Positions 25,827 to 35,124 of a DNA stretch of 64,000 bases are shown here, piece after piece. Origin of the DNA: Flagellimonas spongiicola (lineage in GTDB: Bacteria > Bacteroidota > Bacteroidia > Flavobacteriales > Flavobacteriaceae). The notes below the pieces were generated by a model. The model made no database searches and had not been told where the DNA came from. It saw only the letters and a list, made by a program, of their open reading frames with translations. The stretch covers positions 1 through 64,000 of the forward strand of contig NZ_JAMFMA010000005.1 of assembly GCF_023502425.1 (NCBI RefSeq), given 5' to 3'. A program made the translations under genes and the position numbers. The first letter of the stretch is position 1. The number at the start of each line of letters is the position of its first letter.

Positions 25827-28800
25827 ATGAAAGTAAAAAAGCTAATCGGGGTAGCACTGTTGTGGATGGCCTGCATCTCTACCGTTGCCGCCCAAGAAAA
25901 AACGATTACTGGGACGGTTACCGACCAAGAAGGTCTAGAACTTCCCGGAGTTAACATCGTTGTGCAGGGTACCACTAATGGTACTCAAACAGATTTTGAC
26001 GGTAACTATGCAATCAATGCGAGTGAAGGTCAAGTTCTTGTCTTTACCTATATAGGTCAAAGAACAACGGAGATTGCTGTTGGGGCTTCCAACACCATCA
26101 ATATTCAGATGGAAGAAGATGCCCAAGCATTGGAAGAAGTTGTAGTAACGGCACTGGGTATTAAAAGAGAAAAGCAAGCACTGGGCTATGCCGTGACCGA
26201 AGTGGGTTCCGAAGATTTGGAACAACGTCCAGAAGGTGATGTTGCTCGTGTACTCCAAGGAAAAGCTTCTGGTGTTCAGATTACCCAGCAAAGTGGATTG
26301 TCTGGTTCAGGTACCAACATTGTTATCCGGGGCCAAACCACTTTTAGTGGAAGTAACCAAGCCTTGTTCATTGTAGATGGTGTACCATTTAGTACTGATA
26401 CCAACTCACAGGGACGAAATGGGGATCGTAGTGATTTTATTGATGGAAACAATGGATCCAGTAGGTTTTTGGATTTGGATCCAAACAGTATTGAAAGTGT
26501 AAACGTTCTTAAGGGTCTAGCCGCAGCTACTTTATATGGTTCCCAAGGGCGTAACGGTGTAATATTGATCACCACAAAGGGTGGTACAGCAAACCAAGGC
26601 CCAAAGAAAACTGAAATCACTGTAAATTCTTCTTTATTCTTTAATGAAATTGCTTCGTTACCAGATTATCAAAATGAATATGGTAATGGATTTGACCAAT
26701 CCTTCGGATGGTTCTTCAGTAACTGGGGGCCAAGTTTTAGAAGAGAAGGAGCTTCCGGTTGGGGAGCCCAAAATGCAATCGATGATAACGGAACCCTGGC
26801 ACACCCATATTCCACATCAACAGCAGCCATTCAAGCGGCATTTCCAGAATTTCAAGGTGCTAGATACGAATGGAGACCTTATGACAGTGTAAAGAATTTC
26901 TTTAGAACTGGAACGGTTGCAAATACATCCATCAATGTTAGAGGAGGTTCGGATGATGGCAAAATAGGCTATAATATGAATTATGGTAATTTGAAGGATA
27001 ATGGTTTCACACCAGGAAACAGTGTAAGTAGAAATACGCTGTCCGTTGGCGGAAGAGCCATACTTTCCAACAAATTCACAGTTAATGGAACCTTGAATTT
27101 CTCAAGAACCAAATTCCGTTCACCCCCTGTTGCTTTAAGTCAAGGTAACGGTGCAACAGGTACAGGTTCTTCAATCTTTGGAGACCTTTGGTTTACACCT
27201 CGTAGTATAGATATTCAAGGATTACCTTACCAAGATCCAATTACTGGAGGTAGTGTTTATTATCGTCAAAACAACTCTATTCAGCATCCATTGTGGACTA
27301 TTGACAATGCGGGATCAGTTCAAGAAACAAATCGAGTTTTTGGTCAGGCTTCTGTGCAATACGAGTTAAATGACAATTTGAATATTATTTACCGTGCTGG
27401 TATTGATATTTACAACGAAGGAAACACAAGATTCCAAAACCGTGGTGGTGTAAACAGTAACAGTGGAGATGTTCGTTTAGCCAGTGGGGTGTATAGCACA
27501 TGGAACAATGTTAGAACCATATGGGATCATAACTTGGTGATCAATGGTGATTATGATATCACTGAAAAAATCGGTTCCACATTCAATGTTGGAGCAACGA
27601 CAAGACGTTCCATATTTGACCAAAATGGTGTTGCCAGTGATGGACAACAAGTATTTGGAGTGCTAAGACACTTTAATTTCTTGAACCAGAATGAAATCCA
27701 AACGTTCAATGAGCGAAACATTGTAGGGGTATATGCTCAAGCCGATTTTGATTATGACAATTTCGTTTATGTAACTCTTGCCGCTCGTAATGATTGGGTT
27801 TCCAATTTCTCAACAGATAATCGATCACAGTTTTATCCTAGTGCAAGTATTTCCTTTATCCCAACTGCTGCCATAGATGGGCTAAAATCACAAGACATCC
27901 TTAACTATCTTAAAATTAGAGGTGGAATAGGTGTTTCTGCAAACTTTGACGTGCTGGGTGTAAATTATCCGGTTTCCAATGTCCTAACCTTGGATACGCA
28001 AGATGCACAAGACGATTCTGGAAGGAACGTAGTAACCAATACAACAGGTATAACACTAGGTAATCCTAACCTAAAGCCAGAAACCTTGCAAGAAATCGAG
28101 CTCGGTATCGAATCTAGATGGTGGGATGGCAGAATCACAATGGATGCTTCACTTTATAAAAGGAAAACGAATGATTTGATAATCAATCGTCCATTAGATG
28201 CTTCAACTGGATTTACTAACACAGCCACCAATATTGGAGAAATTCAATCTAAAGGAATGGAATTGGATTTAGGAATCAACTGGTTTAGAGCTAAAGATTC
28301 CGGCGGATTTGATTGGACGACCAACTTGAACTTTACCACATACGAAACCACTGTGGAGGACCTTGGATTGGATACCGATCAGGTGATTTACTCTGGCTTC
28401 TCCAACCTTGGAAATGCTGCGATAGAAGGTGAAGCTCTAGGTGTATTATATGGTAATCGAATATTAAGAGATGACAATGGGGATTTTGTTGTTGGAGCGG
28501 ACGGGAATTACGTGCAAGATCCAACCGATGGTATTATAGGAGATCCAAATCCAGATTGGGTAGCCAATGTTCGAAACACGATATCGTATAAGAATTTCAC
28601 CTTAGGCTTCCAATGGAATTATACCGATGGTGGTGATGTCTATTCTTCAACAATTTCAACGCTATTGGGTAGAGGATTGATAACTGAAACCATTGATAGG
28701 GAAAACACCTTTATCCTTCCAGGGGTTGACAGCAATGGAAACGTTAACAACAGACAAATCAATAACTCAACTTATTTCTTTAGTAATCTTTTATTTGGCC

Positions 28801-29078
28801 CTCACGAACTACAGGTGTATGATGCCACTACAATTAGACTGCAAGAAGCTTCTTTGAGCTATTCACTACCAAAACAATTTTTGGATAAGACTCCATTCGG
28901 AAATCTAACCTTCACCGTATCTGGTACTAACTTGTATTTCAGGGCATTTAACACACCAAAGGGTGCAAACTTTGATCCAAATACTTCAGGAACAGGTGTA
29001 GGTAACGGTTTTGGATTTGACTTTTTGAATGGTCCAAGTTCAAGAAGATATGGTCTAAGCATAAAAGCTTCATTCTAA
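25827..29078 (+). CDS. SusC/RagA-type TonB-dependent outer-membrane transporter
   Basis: 1083 residues. Signal peptide (MKVKKLIGVALLWMACISTVAAQ), then a CarboxypepD-reg-like domain (ITGTVTDQEGLELPGVNIVV), the TonB-interacting stretch LEEVVVTALGIKREKQALG, the plug (about 120-230, with VLQGKASGVQITQQSG and NVLKGLAAATLYGSQGRNG), and a 22-strand barrel ending in the aromatic SSRRYGLSIKASF. It imports oligomers bound by its SusD partner. Full length with no break. Followed by SusD after 11 bases. Confidence 0.95.
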   Translation: MKVKKLIGVALLWMACISTVAAQEKTITGTVTDQEGLELPGVNIVVQGTTNGTQTDFDGNYAINASEGQVLVFTYIGQRTTEIAVGASNTINIQMEEDAQALEEVVVTALGIKREKQALGYAVTEVGSEDLEQRPEGDVARVLQGKASGVQITQQSGLSGSGTNIVIRGQTTFSGSNQALFIVDGVPFSTDTNSQGRNGDRSDFIDGNNGSSRFLDLDPNSIESVNVLKGLAAATLYGSQGRNGVILITTKGGTANQGPKKTEITVNSSLFFNEIASLPDYQNEYGNGFDQSFGWFFSNWGPSFRREGASGWGAQNAIDDNGTLAHPYSTSTAAIQAAFPEFQGARYEWRPYDSVKNFFRTGTVANTSINVRGGSDDGKIGYNMNYGNLKDNGFTPGNSVSRNTLSVGGRAILSNKFTVNGTLNFSRTKFRSPPVALSQGNGATGTGSSIFGDLWFTPRSIDIQGLPYQDPITGGSVYYRQNNSIQHPLWTIDNAGSVQETNRVFGQASVQYELNDNLNIIYRAGIDIYNEGNTRFQNRGGVNSNSGDVRLASGVYSTWNNVRTIWDHNLVINGDYDITEKIGSTFNVGATTRRSIFDQNGVASDGQQVFGVLRHFNFLNQNEIQTFNERNIVGVYAQADFDYDNFVYVTLAARNDWVSNFSTDNRSQFYPSASISFIPTAAIDGLKSQDILNYLKIRGGIGVSANFDVLGVNYPVSNVLTLDTQDAQDDSGRNVVTNTTGITLGNPNLKPETLQEIELGIESRWWDGRITMDASLYKRKTNDLIINRPLDASTGFTNTATNIGEIQSKGMELDLGINWFRAKDSGGFDWTTNLNFTTYETTVEDLGLDTDQVIYSGFSNLGNAAIEGEALGVLYGNRILRDDNGDFVVGADGNYVQDPTDGIIGDPNPDWVANVRNTISYKNFTLGFQWNYTDGGDVYSSTISTLLGRGLITETIDRENTFILPGVDSNGNVNNRQINNSTYFFSNLLFGPHELQVYDATTIRLQEASLSYSLPKQFLDKTPFGNLTFTVSGTNLYFRAFNTPKGANFDPNTSGTGVGNGFGFDFLNGPSSRRYGLSIKASF

Positions 29079-29089
29079 GAATATTAACT

Positions 29090-30820
29090 ATGAATATAAT
29101 GAGAAAAATAAATAAATATTTAACCGTTATTCTATCAGGAGCAGTGCTTGCTTTCACTGCCTGTGAGACTACGGAGCTAGATCTTACAGCAAATCCTAAT
29201 GCACTCACGCCCGACCAGGCCGGTGTGGATTTCTATCTAAGTTCTATTCAAGAGGACTTTGTTCGACAATTTGAAGGAGATGCAGATTTTGATATCAATG
29301 ACAACTGGACATCAGGCGGAAATACGAATGGTGATGGTTTCAATGAATTGGGAATGCAATTGACCCGTATACTTAATATGAATGGGCGTAATTACAATAC
29401 CGTCTATCAAGGAAGTGATATGGATGATGAATGGTTCAACGCCTATCGAGGAATCTTGGCAGACATAAGAGCAATGATGCCCTTGGCTGAAGAAGCAGAT
29501 TTAGTACATCATATCGGAATCGCACAATTCATTGAAGCCTATTTGATGATTAGCTTGGTTGACTTCTTTGGCGATGTACCCTATTCTGAAGCCATTCAAG
29601 GTGCTGAGCAAAACTTTAATCCTGCTTTGGATTCTGGAGCAAGTATTTACGATGCCATGCTTGTATTATTGGATGAGGCCATAGTAAATTTCAATGCAAC
29701 AGCTACAGCTGAACCAACTGTGGATTTCTATTATGGAAATGATTATGACAAGTGGGTTAGAGCTGCCAATACTTTAAAGTTAAAGATATACTTACAGCGA
29801 AGATTGGTGGATACGAATGCAGCGGCTAGTTTTAATGCAATTATTGCTGGTGGCAATTATATTCAGGACACCGCCGATGATTTTGTATATAATTGGCCTG
29901 CTAGTAGCGCCACACAACCAGATGCCAGACATCCTAGATACGGATTGAACTACCAAGCAGCTGGTGCCAATGACTATATGTCCAACTGGCTGATGCGTTT
30001 AATGGATACTTCAGATGACCCAAGAACACGTTATTTCTTCTACCGCCAAACAGACGCGGTACCTGGTGCCGAAATAGCACCAAATGAAGAATTATTGAAT
30101 TGTTCACTAGAAGCAGCTCCTCAACATTACATTGATGCAGGTTTTGGGGATAATTTCTGTTACCTACCGAATGGATTCTGGGGTCGGGATCATGGAGATG
30201 CAGATGGAGTTCCTCCAGATGGTTTATTAAGAACCACATTTGGCACTTATCCTGTTGGTGGTCGTTTTGATGACGATAGTTTTCAATCCATTGGTTTGAA
30301 CTCTGGTGGCGAAGGAACGGGTATCACAAATTTATTGACCGCTTTCGGTGTTGACTTAATGAGAGCAGAAATGGCACTTGCTGCCGGAAATACCGGTGAA
30401 GCTAGAACCTTTATGTTAGCAGGATTGACTAAAAACATGGCTAAAGTTCAAGGGTTTTTAGCAGGAAGAGAAGCAGGTGCGGATGTATCTTTTGCACCTT
30501 CTGAAGGTGATGTAAACAGTTATATCACTCAGGTAGGAATCAATTTTGACGATGCAGATAGCGATGGTAAATGGGATGTTTTGGGAGAGCAATTTTTTAT
30601 CGCTCATTTTGGTAATGGAGTGGATCCGTACAATTTTTATAGAAGAACAGGATTCCCTACTACTTTACAGCCCAATTTAGAGCCAGACCCTGGAACCTTT
30701 ATTCGGTCCATGTACTATCCGGTGAATGCAGTGAACAACAATTCCAATATTTCACAAAAATCCAATCAATCGCAGCCCGTTTTTTGGGATACGAACGCGA
30801 GTGGACCTGTAGCAAACTAA
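29090..30820 (+). CDS. SusD/RagB-type surface nutrient-binding lipoprotein
   Basis: 576 residues; lipoprotein signal RKINKYLTVILSGAVLAFTAC. A helical SusD fold (SusD_2-like): FYLSSIQEDFVRQ, AYRGILADIRAMMPLAEEA, IAQFIEAYLMISLVDFFGDVPYSEA, DKWVRAANTLKLKIYLQRRL, and the C-terminal NFYRRTGFPTTLQPNLEP. It binds substrate over the SusC barrel. The start is the ATG at 29090 or 29099. Operon with SusC and the next lipoprotein. Confidence 0.93.
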   Translation: MNIMRKINKYLTVILSGAVLAFTACETTELDLTANPNALTPDQAGVDFYLSSIQEDFVRQFEGDADFDINDNWTSGGNTNGDGFNELGMQLTRILNMNGRNYNTVYQGSDMDDEWFNAYRGILADIRAMMPLAEEADLVHHIGIAQFIEAYLMISLVDFFGDVPYSEAIQGAEQNFNPALDSGASIYDAMLVLLDEAIVNFNATATAEPTVDFYYGNDYDKWVRAANTLKLKIYLQRRLVDTNAAASFNAIIAGGNYIQDTADDFVYNWPASSATQPDARHPRYGLNYQAAGANDYMSNWLMRLMDTSDDPRTRYFFYRQTDAVPGAEIAPNEELLNCSLEAAPQHYIDAGFGDNFCYLPNGFWGRDHGDADGVPPDGLLRTTFGTYPVGGRFDDDSFQSIGLNSGGEGTGITNLLTAFGVDLMRAEMALAAGNTGEARTFMLAGLTKNMAKVQGFLAGREAGADVSFAPSEGDVNSYITQVGINFDDADSDGKWDVLGEQFFIAHFGNGVDPYNFYRRTGFPTTLQPNLEPDPGTFIRSMYYPVNAVNNNSNISQKSNQSQPVFWDTNASGPVAN

Positions 30821-30851
30821 TACAAGAGCAATGAACAAAAATTTAGAATTC

Positions 30852-32135
30852 ATGAAAAATTATAGGATATACGCCTTGCTCCTAATGGTGCTTTTAGGCA
30901 TAGCTTGTGAAACGGATGATAAAGTCACAATAGATGTCCAAGAAACGGTTACAAGCGGGGCAATTTTAAGAACTTTGAGTTCTTCAGGAGAATTGGACAT
31001 GTTCAATACGGCCAGTGCTTTGACCTTCAGCATCCAAGAGCAAGATGATCAAGGTGGGGCATTATTGGATCGTGTAGAAGTTACGGTAAGCTATGTGGAT
31101 AACAATGGTACGCCAGATGAGTCTATCGTTAACGCAGCATTAGCTACGATTCCGGCAAGTGAGTTTGGAAGCACTGAAGGGTTACCAAGTTTTGATTATA
31201 CGGTAACACTGGCAGAAATACTTTCTGCCGCAGGTGTAAATCTTAATCAAGTACTTCCTGGCGATCAATTCGTATTGGATATGGAGTTGTTCACAACAGA
31301 TGGTAGATCATTCAAAAATGATGACACCACTGGTAATGTAAGTGGAGGGTCATTCTTCAGTTCACCATATCAATATACCTTCTCAACAGACGATGGAATC
31401 GAGTTTGAGGTAGACGATGTAAATGCGAACGAAGTCTCGTTAACAAATCCAAATTTTGATTATTCCGTTGAAATCACAATTAATGATGGTAACGACCAAG
31501 CATTGTTGGAGACATTGAATGTATATCGTGCATTTGTAGACAGAAGTATTGGTGATGGTGAAACCAGTAGATCTGAAGAAGAGGCGCTGTTTGCCACATT
31601 CACTATTGCCGACTTGGATATTGCTGAAGGAATTAGTTCCTTGGATTATGTGATTACATTGGATGACCTATATGGTCCAAATTTAACTTTTGACGATCTA
31701 GGAGTGAATGATGAATTCCAACTACGTTATGAAATTGTAACTGCAGACGGACGAATTGTAACCACAGATGAGAATGAAACGGAGTATTATAGAGCTGTAT
31801 TCGTAACTGAATGCGTACAATTGAATGCCGATGCTCCTTATCCAGGAGAATATACCGTTAACTTCTTTGATAGCTATGGTGATGGTTGGGATGGTGCATT
31901 TTTCACCGTTAACATTGATGGAGTTGACATTGAAGACCTGACTTTGGAAGCAGGAGATAATGGCACGGCAAACTTCACAATTCCAGATGGAGCAACAACT
32001 TTTATGTTGACTTATACTTCCGGGAATTTTGAAAATGAACACACCTTTACAATCCTTGATCCAAACGGAAATACGTCTGCCAGTGGTGGGCCATTCATTC
32101 CTGTGGGTGAAGTAGTATTACAAGTATGTGAGTAG
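30852..32135 (+). CDS. Third surface lipoprotein of the SusCD operon (SusE-like position)
   Basis: 427 residues from the ATG at 30852 (the ATG at 30831 only lengthens the signal). Lipobox: MVLLGIAC. Two similar beta-rich repeats follow (about residues 30-200 and 200-320; compare FDYTVTLAEILSAAGVNLNQ with LDYVITLDDLYGPNLTFDD, and VLDMELFTTDGRSF with QLRYEIVTADGRIV). The last 100 residues form a separate domain, bounded by Cys (ECVQL to LQVCE), containing DSYGDGWDGAFFTVNIDG. Its place after SusD suggests a substrate-binding accessory like SusE/F, but I see no known carbohydrate module. Confidence 0.7.
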   Translation: MKNYRIYALLLMVLLGIACETDDKVTIDVQETVTSGAILRTLSSSGELDMFNTASALTFSIQEQDDQGGALLDRVEVTVSYVDNNGTPDESIVNAALATIPASEFGSTEGLPSFDYTVTLAEILSAAGVNLNQVLPGDQFVLDMELFTTDGRSFKNDDTTGNVSGGSFFSSPYQYTFSTDDGIEFEVDDVNANEVSLTNPNFDYSVEITINDGNDQALLETLNVYRAFVDRSIGDGETSRSEEEALFATFTIADLDIAEGISSLDYVITLDDLYGPNLTFDDLGVNDEFQLRYEIVTADGRIVTTDENETEYYRAVFVTECVQLNADAPYPGEYTVNFFDSYGDGWDGAFFTVNIDGVDIEDLTLEAGDNGTANFTIPDGATTFMLTYTSGNFENEHTFTILDPNGNTSASGGPFIPVGEVVLQVCE

Positions 32136-32160
32136 CAAGTTTTGAATAATGATGTCATGA

Positions 32161-32193
32161 TGGGCCATCCTAATATAGGATGGCCCATTTTAT
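32161..32193 (+). terminator. Terminator of the SusCD operon
   Basis: A perfect 12-bp stem, TGGGCCATCCTA / TAGGATGGCCCA, with a three-base gap (32161-32187), then TTTTATT. Confidence 0.88.
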
Positions 32194-32257
32194 TTGGTGG
32201 TGCCTACAGTGCTTCAACTGTTTTTACCTACTTTTAAAACTTGTTAATTCAAGATCC

Positions 32258-33442
32258 ATGCGTACTGAAAATCTTGCTGGCATTCTCTTCGTACTACTAT
32301 TTTCGATTTCGGCCTGCAAACAAAACACCACTAATAAACCCATCAAAACAAACCATCACCAAGCAGCTCTCATGTCCAAGAATATTAACCCGTCAAGCTT
32401 TAAATCAGAAATAGAAGGAGATTCAACTGACCTTTTTGTTCTAGAAAACAAGGCAGGAATCAAAATTTACTTTACAAATTATGGCCAGCGGATTGTTGCA
32501 TTGCACACTCCTGATAAAAATGGCAATATGGAAGATATTGTTTTGGGGTGCAACACCCTAGAAGGATATGGTAAACCTGGCACCGGATATTTTGGAGCTA
32601 CCATTGGACGTTATGCCAATAGAATTGCAGCAGGTAAATTCTCATTGGATGGTGTAACCTACACCTTGGCGCAAAACAACGGCACAAATAATCTGCATGG
32701 CGGAAATAAAGGTTTTGATTCCGTAGTTTGGGATGCGGACATGGTCAATGACCAAGAAATTCAGTTTTCAAGGACGTCTCCAGATGGAGAAGAGGGCTTT
32801 CCTGGAAACTTAACAGTTAAAGTTCGTTATGCACTAACGGATTCGAATGAGCTTCAAATCTTTTACGAAGCCACCACCGATAAAAAAACCATTGTTAATC
32901 TTACCCATCATTCCTTTTTTAATTTGAAGGGAGAAGGCAACGGAAACATTGAATCGCATTTAATTGAAATCAATGCGGACCATTATACCCCGGTTGATGA
33001 AAATTTGATCCCTACTGGCGCACTAAGTTCAGTAGTAGGAACACCAATGGATTTTAGGGTTCAAAAAAGTATAGGACAAGATATTAATGAAAACTTTAAT
33101 CAACTTGATTTAGCGGGAGGTTACGATCACAATTATGTACTCAACTCCAATCCAACGAATACCGATAGCCTGACATTTGCAGCGCGGGTAATCGAACCAG
33201 AATCAGGCAGAACAATGGAAGTATACACTAACGAACCCGGTATTCAATTCTACAGTGGAAATTTTATGGATGGTAGCGTGCAAAGCAAAAATGGCAATGC
33301 CTATGTTAAACGAGGGGCATTTTGTTTGGAAACCCAGCATTTTCCCAATTCACCCAATCAGGATAGCTTCCCTTCTACAGTTCTTAATCCTGGAGAAAAA
33401 TACACCTCTGTATGCGTCTATAAATTCGGTATTGTAGAGTGA
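32258..33442 (+). CDS. Aldose 1-epimerase (galactose mutarotase) lipoprotein
   Basis: 394 residues from the ATG at 32258, giving a lipoprotein signal (MRTENLAGILFVLLFSISAC); the frame stays open upstream to 32180 without signal-like sequence. GalM fold features: GATIGRYANRIAAGKFSL, NGTNNLHGGNKGFDSVVWD, the catalytic His in LTHHSFFNLKGEG, DFRVQKSIG, GGYDHNYVL, and the catalytic Glu in RGAFCLETQHFPNSPNQ. It interconverts alpha and beta anomers, here in the envelope. It follows the SusCD terminator, and its sugar role supports a carbohydrate substrate for that locus. Confidence 0.92.
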   Translation: MRTENLAGILFVLLFSISACKQNTTNKPIKTNHHQAALMSKNINPSSFKSEIEGDSTDLFVLENKAGIKIYFTNYGQRIVALHTPDKNGNMEDIVLGCNTLEGYGKPGTGYFGATIGRYANRIAAGKFSLDGVTYTLAQNNGTNNLHGGNKGFDSVVWDADMVNDQEIQFSRTSPDGEEGFPGNLTVKVRYALTDSNELQIFYEATTDKKTIVNLTHHSFFNLKGEGNGNIESHLIEINADHYTPVDENLIPTGALSSVVGTPMDFRVQKSIGQDINENFNQLDLAGGYDHNYVLNSNPTNTDSLTFAARVIEPESGRTMEVYTNEPGIQFYSGNFMDGSVQSKNGNAYVKRGAFCLETQHFPNSPNQDSFPSTVLNPGEKYTSVCVYKFGIVE

Positions 33443-33454
33443 CCCATGGAAATG

Positions 33455-33886
33455 CTAAAGCGGTAGGACAGACTTCCCTTCCTTAACATCGGAAATTAAA
33501 TCCAATATCGTCGTCTGCTCTAATCTTTTAATGAATTCAGAATTGGTATTGCCTACCAAATCATGTAGCGCGCATGGATTGTCGCTGTCACATTCCTTAA
33601 TACTCAACATACAAGAACGAAGTCGTTGTTTCCCATCTATTACATCCACTATCTTGATCAATGGCAAATCAAAATTGGCCTCACTTAGGTAAAATCCACC
33701 TTTTGGTCCTCTGGAAGATGAAATCACATCCCTTTTGGACAACTCCTGTAATATTTTAGCCAAATAAGATTGTGGGACATTGATGCGGCTGTAAATGTCC
33801 TTTACCATCCATTTTTGATTATCGTTGGTATGAAGTGCCAAAAAAAGAACAGCCTTCATGGCATATTTTGCTGAATTGGAAAACAT
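33455..33886 (-). CDS. Rrf2-family regulator with three cysteines (NsrR/IscR-like)
   Basis: 143 residues. The N-terminal winged helix is MFSNSAKYAMKAVLFLALH, with recognition region VPQSYLAKILQELSKRDVISSSRGPKGGF. Cysteines 92, 99 and 105 (CX6CX5C) fall where IscR and NsrR hold their Fe-S cluster. NsrR senses nitric oxide. Divergent placement next to the nos operon, with inverted repeats in the shared gap, makes an NO- or redox-responsive control of nos and of itself likely; this is inference from position and cysteines. Confidence 0.85.
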   Translation of the reverse strand: MFSNSAKYAMKAVLFLALHTNDNQKWMVKDIYSRINVPQSYLAKILQELSKRDVISSSRGPKGGFYLSEANFDLPLIKIVDVIDGKQRLRSCMLSIKECDSDNPCALHDLVGNTNSEFIKRLEQTTILDLISDVKEGKSVLPL

Positions 33887-33920
33887 AACGCAATCTAAAA
33901 AAGAAATATAAAACTAAAAA

Positions 33921-33961
33921 GATATTTTTATCCTAAATCTGATTAATATCATATTTTAGGA
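33921..33961. promoter_or_regulatory. Candidate operators between the Rrf2 gene and the nos operon
   Basis: Two inverted repeats adjoin: GATA-TTTT-TATC (33921-33932), and TCCTAAA (33931-33937) with TTTAGGA (33955-33961), both perfect. The second covers the expected -33 region of the promoter at 33975, so a bound protein would block it. The Rrf2 start is only about 35 bases away on the other side. Confidence 0.5.
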
Positions 33962-33974
33962 ATCTTAGTACACA

Positions 33975-33982
33975 TACATTTG
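33975..33982 (+). promoter_or_regulatory. Promoter -7 box of the nos operon
   Basis: TACATTTG fits TAnnTTTG, 27 bases before the ATG of the cytochrome c gene. There is no good TTG at -33; that zone is taken by the inverted repeat ending at 33961, consistent with regulated use. Confidence 0.55.
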
Positions 33983-34008
33983 GTCACAAATTCAACACCT
34001 GTAATCAA

Positions 34009-34512
34009 ATGACTATGTTCAAAAAAATCAGCTTTCTAATTCTTCTGGGAATCCTTATTTCCTGCGGTGGAAAAGAAGAAAAAAAACAAGATGGGTTTCA
34101 AGTCCAGAGACAAAAAACGACGGAAAAACCGAAAGAAACCACCAACTCCGACATCACCAAAGCTTCTGAGCGAATAGATCTGGAAAGCAAAGGAGTTGGA
34201 CCAATTTCCACCATCAACCTCAACGATGTAATAAATGAAGATATGGCCGCGGAAGGAAAGGCCGTATATGATCAAATGTGCCTTGCTTGCCATAGGGTAG
34301 GCAAAAAATTTATTGGTCCTGCACCTAACGGTATTCTGGAACGACGTACACCAGAATGGGTAATGAACATGATACTTAATCCAGAAGGAATGGTTAAGGA
34401 AGACCCGCTTGCCAAAGACCTATTTATGGAATTCAATGGATCTCCCATGGCTAATCAAGGGCTTTCAGAAGAACAGGCCCGAGCCGTGCTTGAATACTTT
34501 AGAACCTTATAA
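34009..34512 (+). CDS. c-type cytochrome lipoprotein of the nos locus
   Basis: 167 residues; lipoprotein signal FKKISFLILLGILISC followed by a Lys/Glu-rich linker. One haem motif, CLACH, near residue 94, and an axial Met in SPMANQGLSEEQA. A single-haem class I cytochrome c, likely the electron donor to NosZ at the membrane surface. The start is the ATG at 34009 or 34015. First gene of the nos operon; nine bases to the next gene. Confidence 0.9.
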   Translation: MTMFKKISFLILLGILISCGGKEEKKQDGFQVQRQKTTEKPKETTNSDITKASERIDLESKGVGPISTINLNDVINEDMAAEGKAVYDQMCLACHRVGKKFIGPAPNGILERRTPEWVMNMILNPEGMVKEDPLAKDLFMEFNGSPMANQGLSEEQARAVLEYFRTL

Positions 34513-34520
34513 CAATACCT

Positions 34521-35099
34521 ATGAAACATTCAACCAATAGTATTTTATTAATCGGTCTGCTCTTGATTTTTTCCGTTTTTATCGGATGCAAGAATGAGAC
34601 CAAAACAACGAACATCAACGTTCCTGCTGCCGTTGAAAATGACACCAAAAAGCAAGGACAAGCTTTCTTAAAAGATGATGAGGCAACTCCCAATGTATTG
34701 GACATTGCAATTGGATCCAAAGACCATACCACTTTGGTTGCTGCTGTACAAGCTGCATCGTTGGAAAATGCCCTCGTTAATGCAGGGCCTTTAATGGTAT
34801 TTGCACCTACTAACGAGGCTTTCAGTGCACTACCAGAAGGTACCGTGGAGCATTTGCTAAAGCCGGAAAACAAAGCAGCTCTAGCCAACATTCTACAATA
34901 CCATGTTACACCAGGCAAATACTCCAAAGATTTCTTGAAAAAGTTTAAAAAACTAGGACAAGCGAACAATCAAAATGTATCGGTAGAAGTAAAAGGAGAT
35001 GATGTTTTTATCGGAGGAGCCAAAATCATTGCAAGTGTACCAGCTGGAAATGGAATTGTCCATGTAGTTGACAAGGTAATACTACCTCCAGAAGAATAA
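34521..35099 (+). CDS. Fasciclin-domain lipoprotein in the nos locus
   Basis: 192 residues. Lipoprotein signal (SILLIGLLLIFSVFIGC), linker, then one FAS1 domain from about residue 55 to the end: NVLDIAIGSKDHTTLVAAVQ, the H1 box MVFAPTNEAFSALPEGT, LANILQYHVTPGKY, and the H2-like NGIVHVVDKVILPP. FAS1 domains mediate adhesion or ligand binding; no role in N2O reduction is established to my knowledge. Tight spacing to both neighbours makes it part of the operon. Confidence 0.88.
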   Translation: MKHSTNSILLIGLLLIFSVFIGCKNETKTTNINVPAAVENDTKKQGQAFLKDDEATPNVLDIAIGSKDHTTLVAAVQAASLENALVNAGPLMVFAPTNEAFSALPEGTVEHLLKPENKAALANILQYHVTPGKYSKDFLKKFKKLGQANNQNVSVEVKGDDVFIGGAKIIASVPAGNGIVHVVDKVILPPEE

Positions 35100-35124
35100 T
35101 ACCTAATATTTAAAAACAAGTAAG

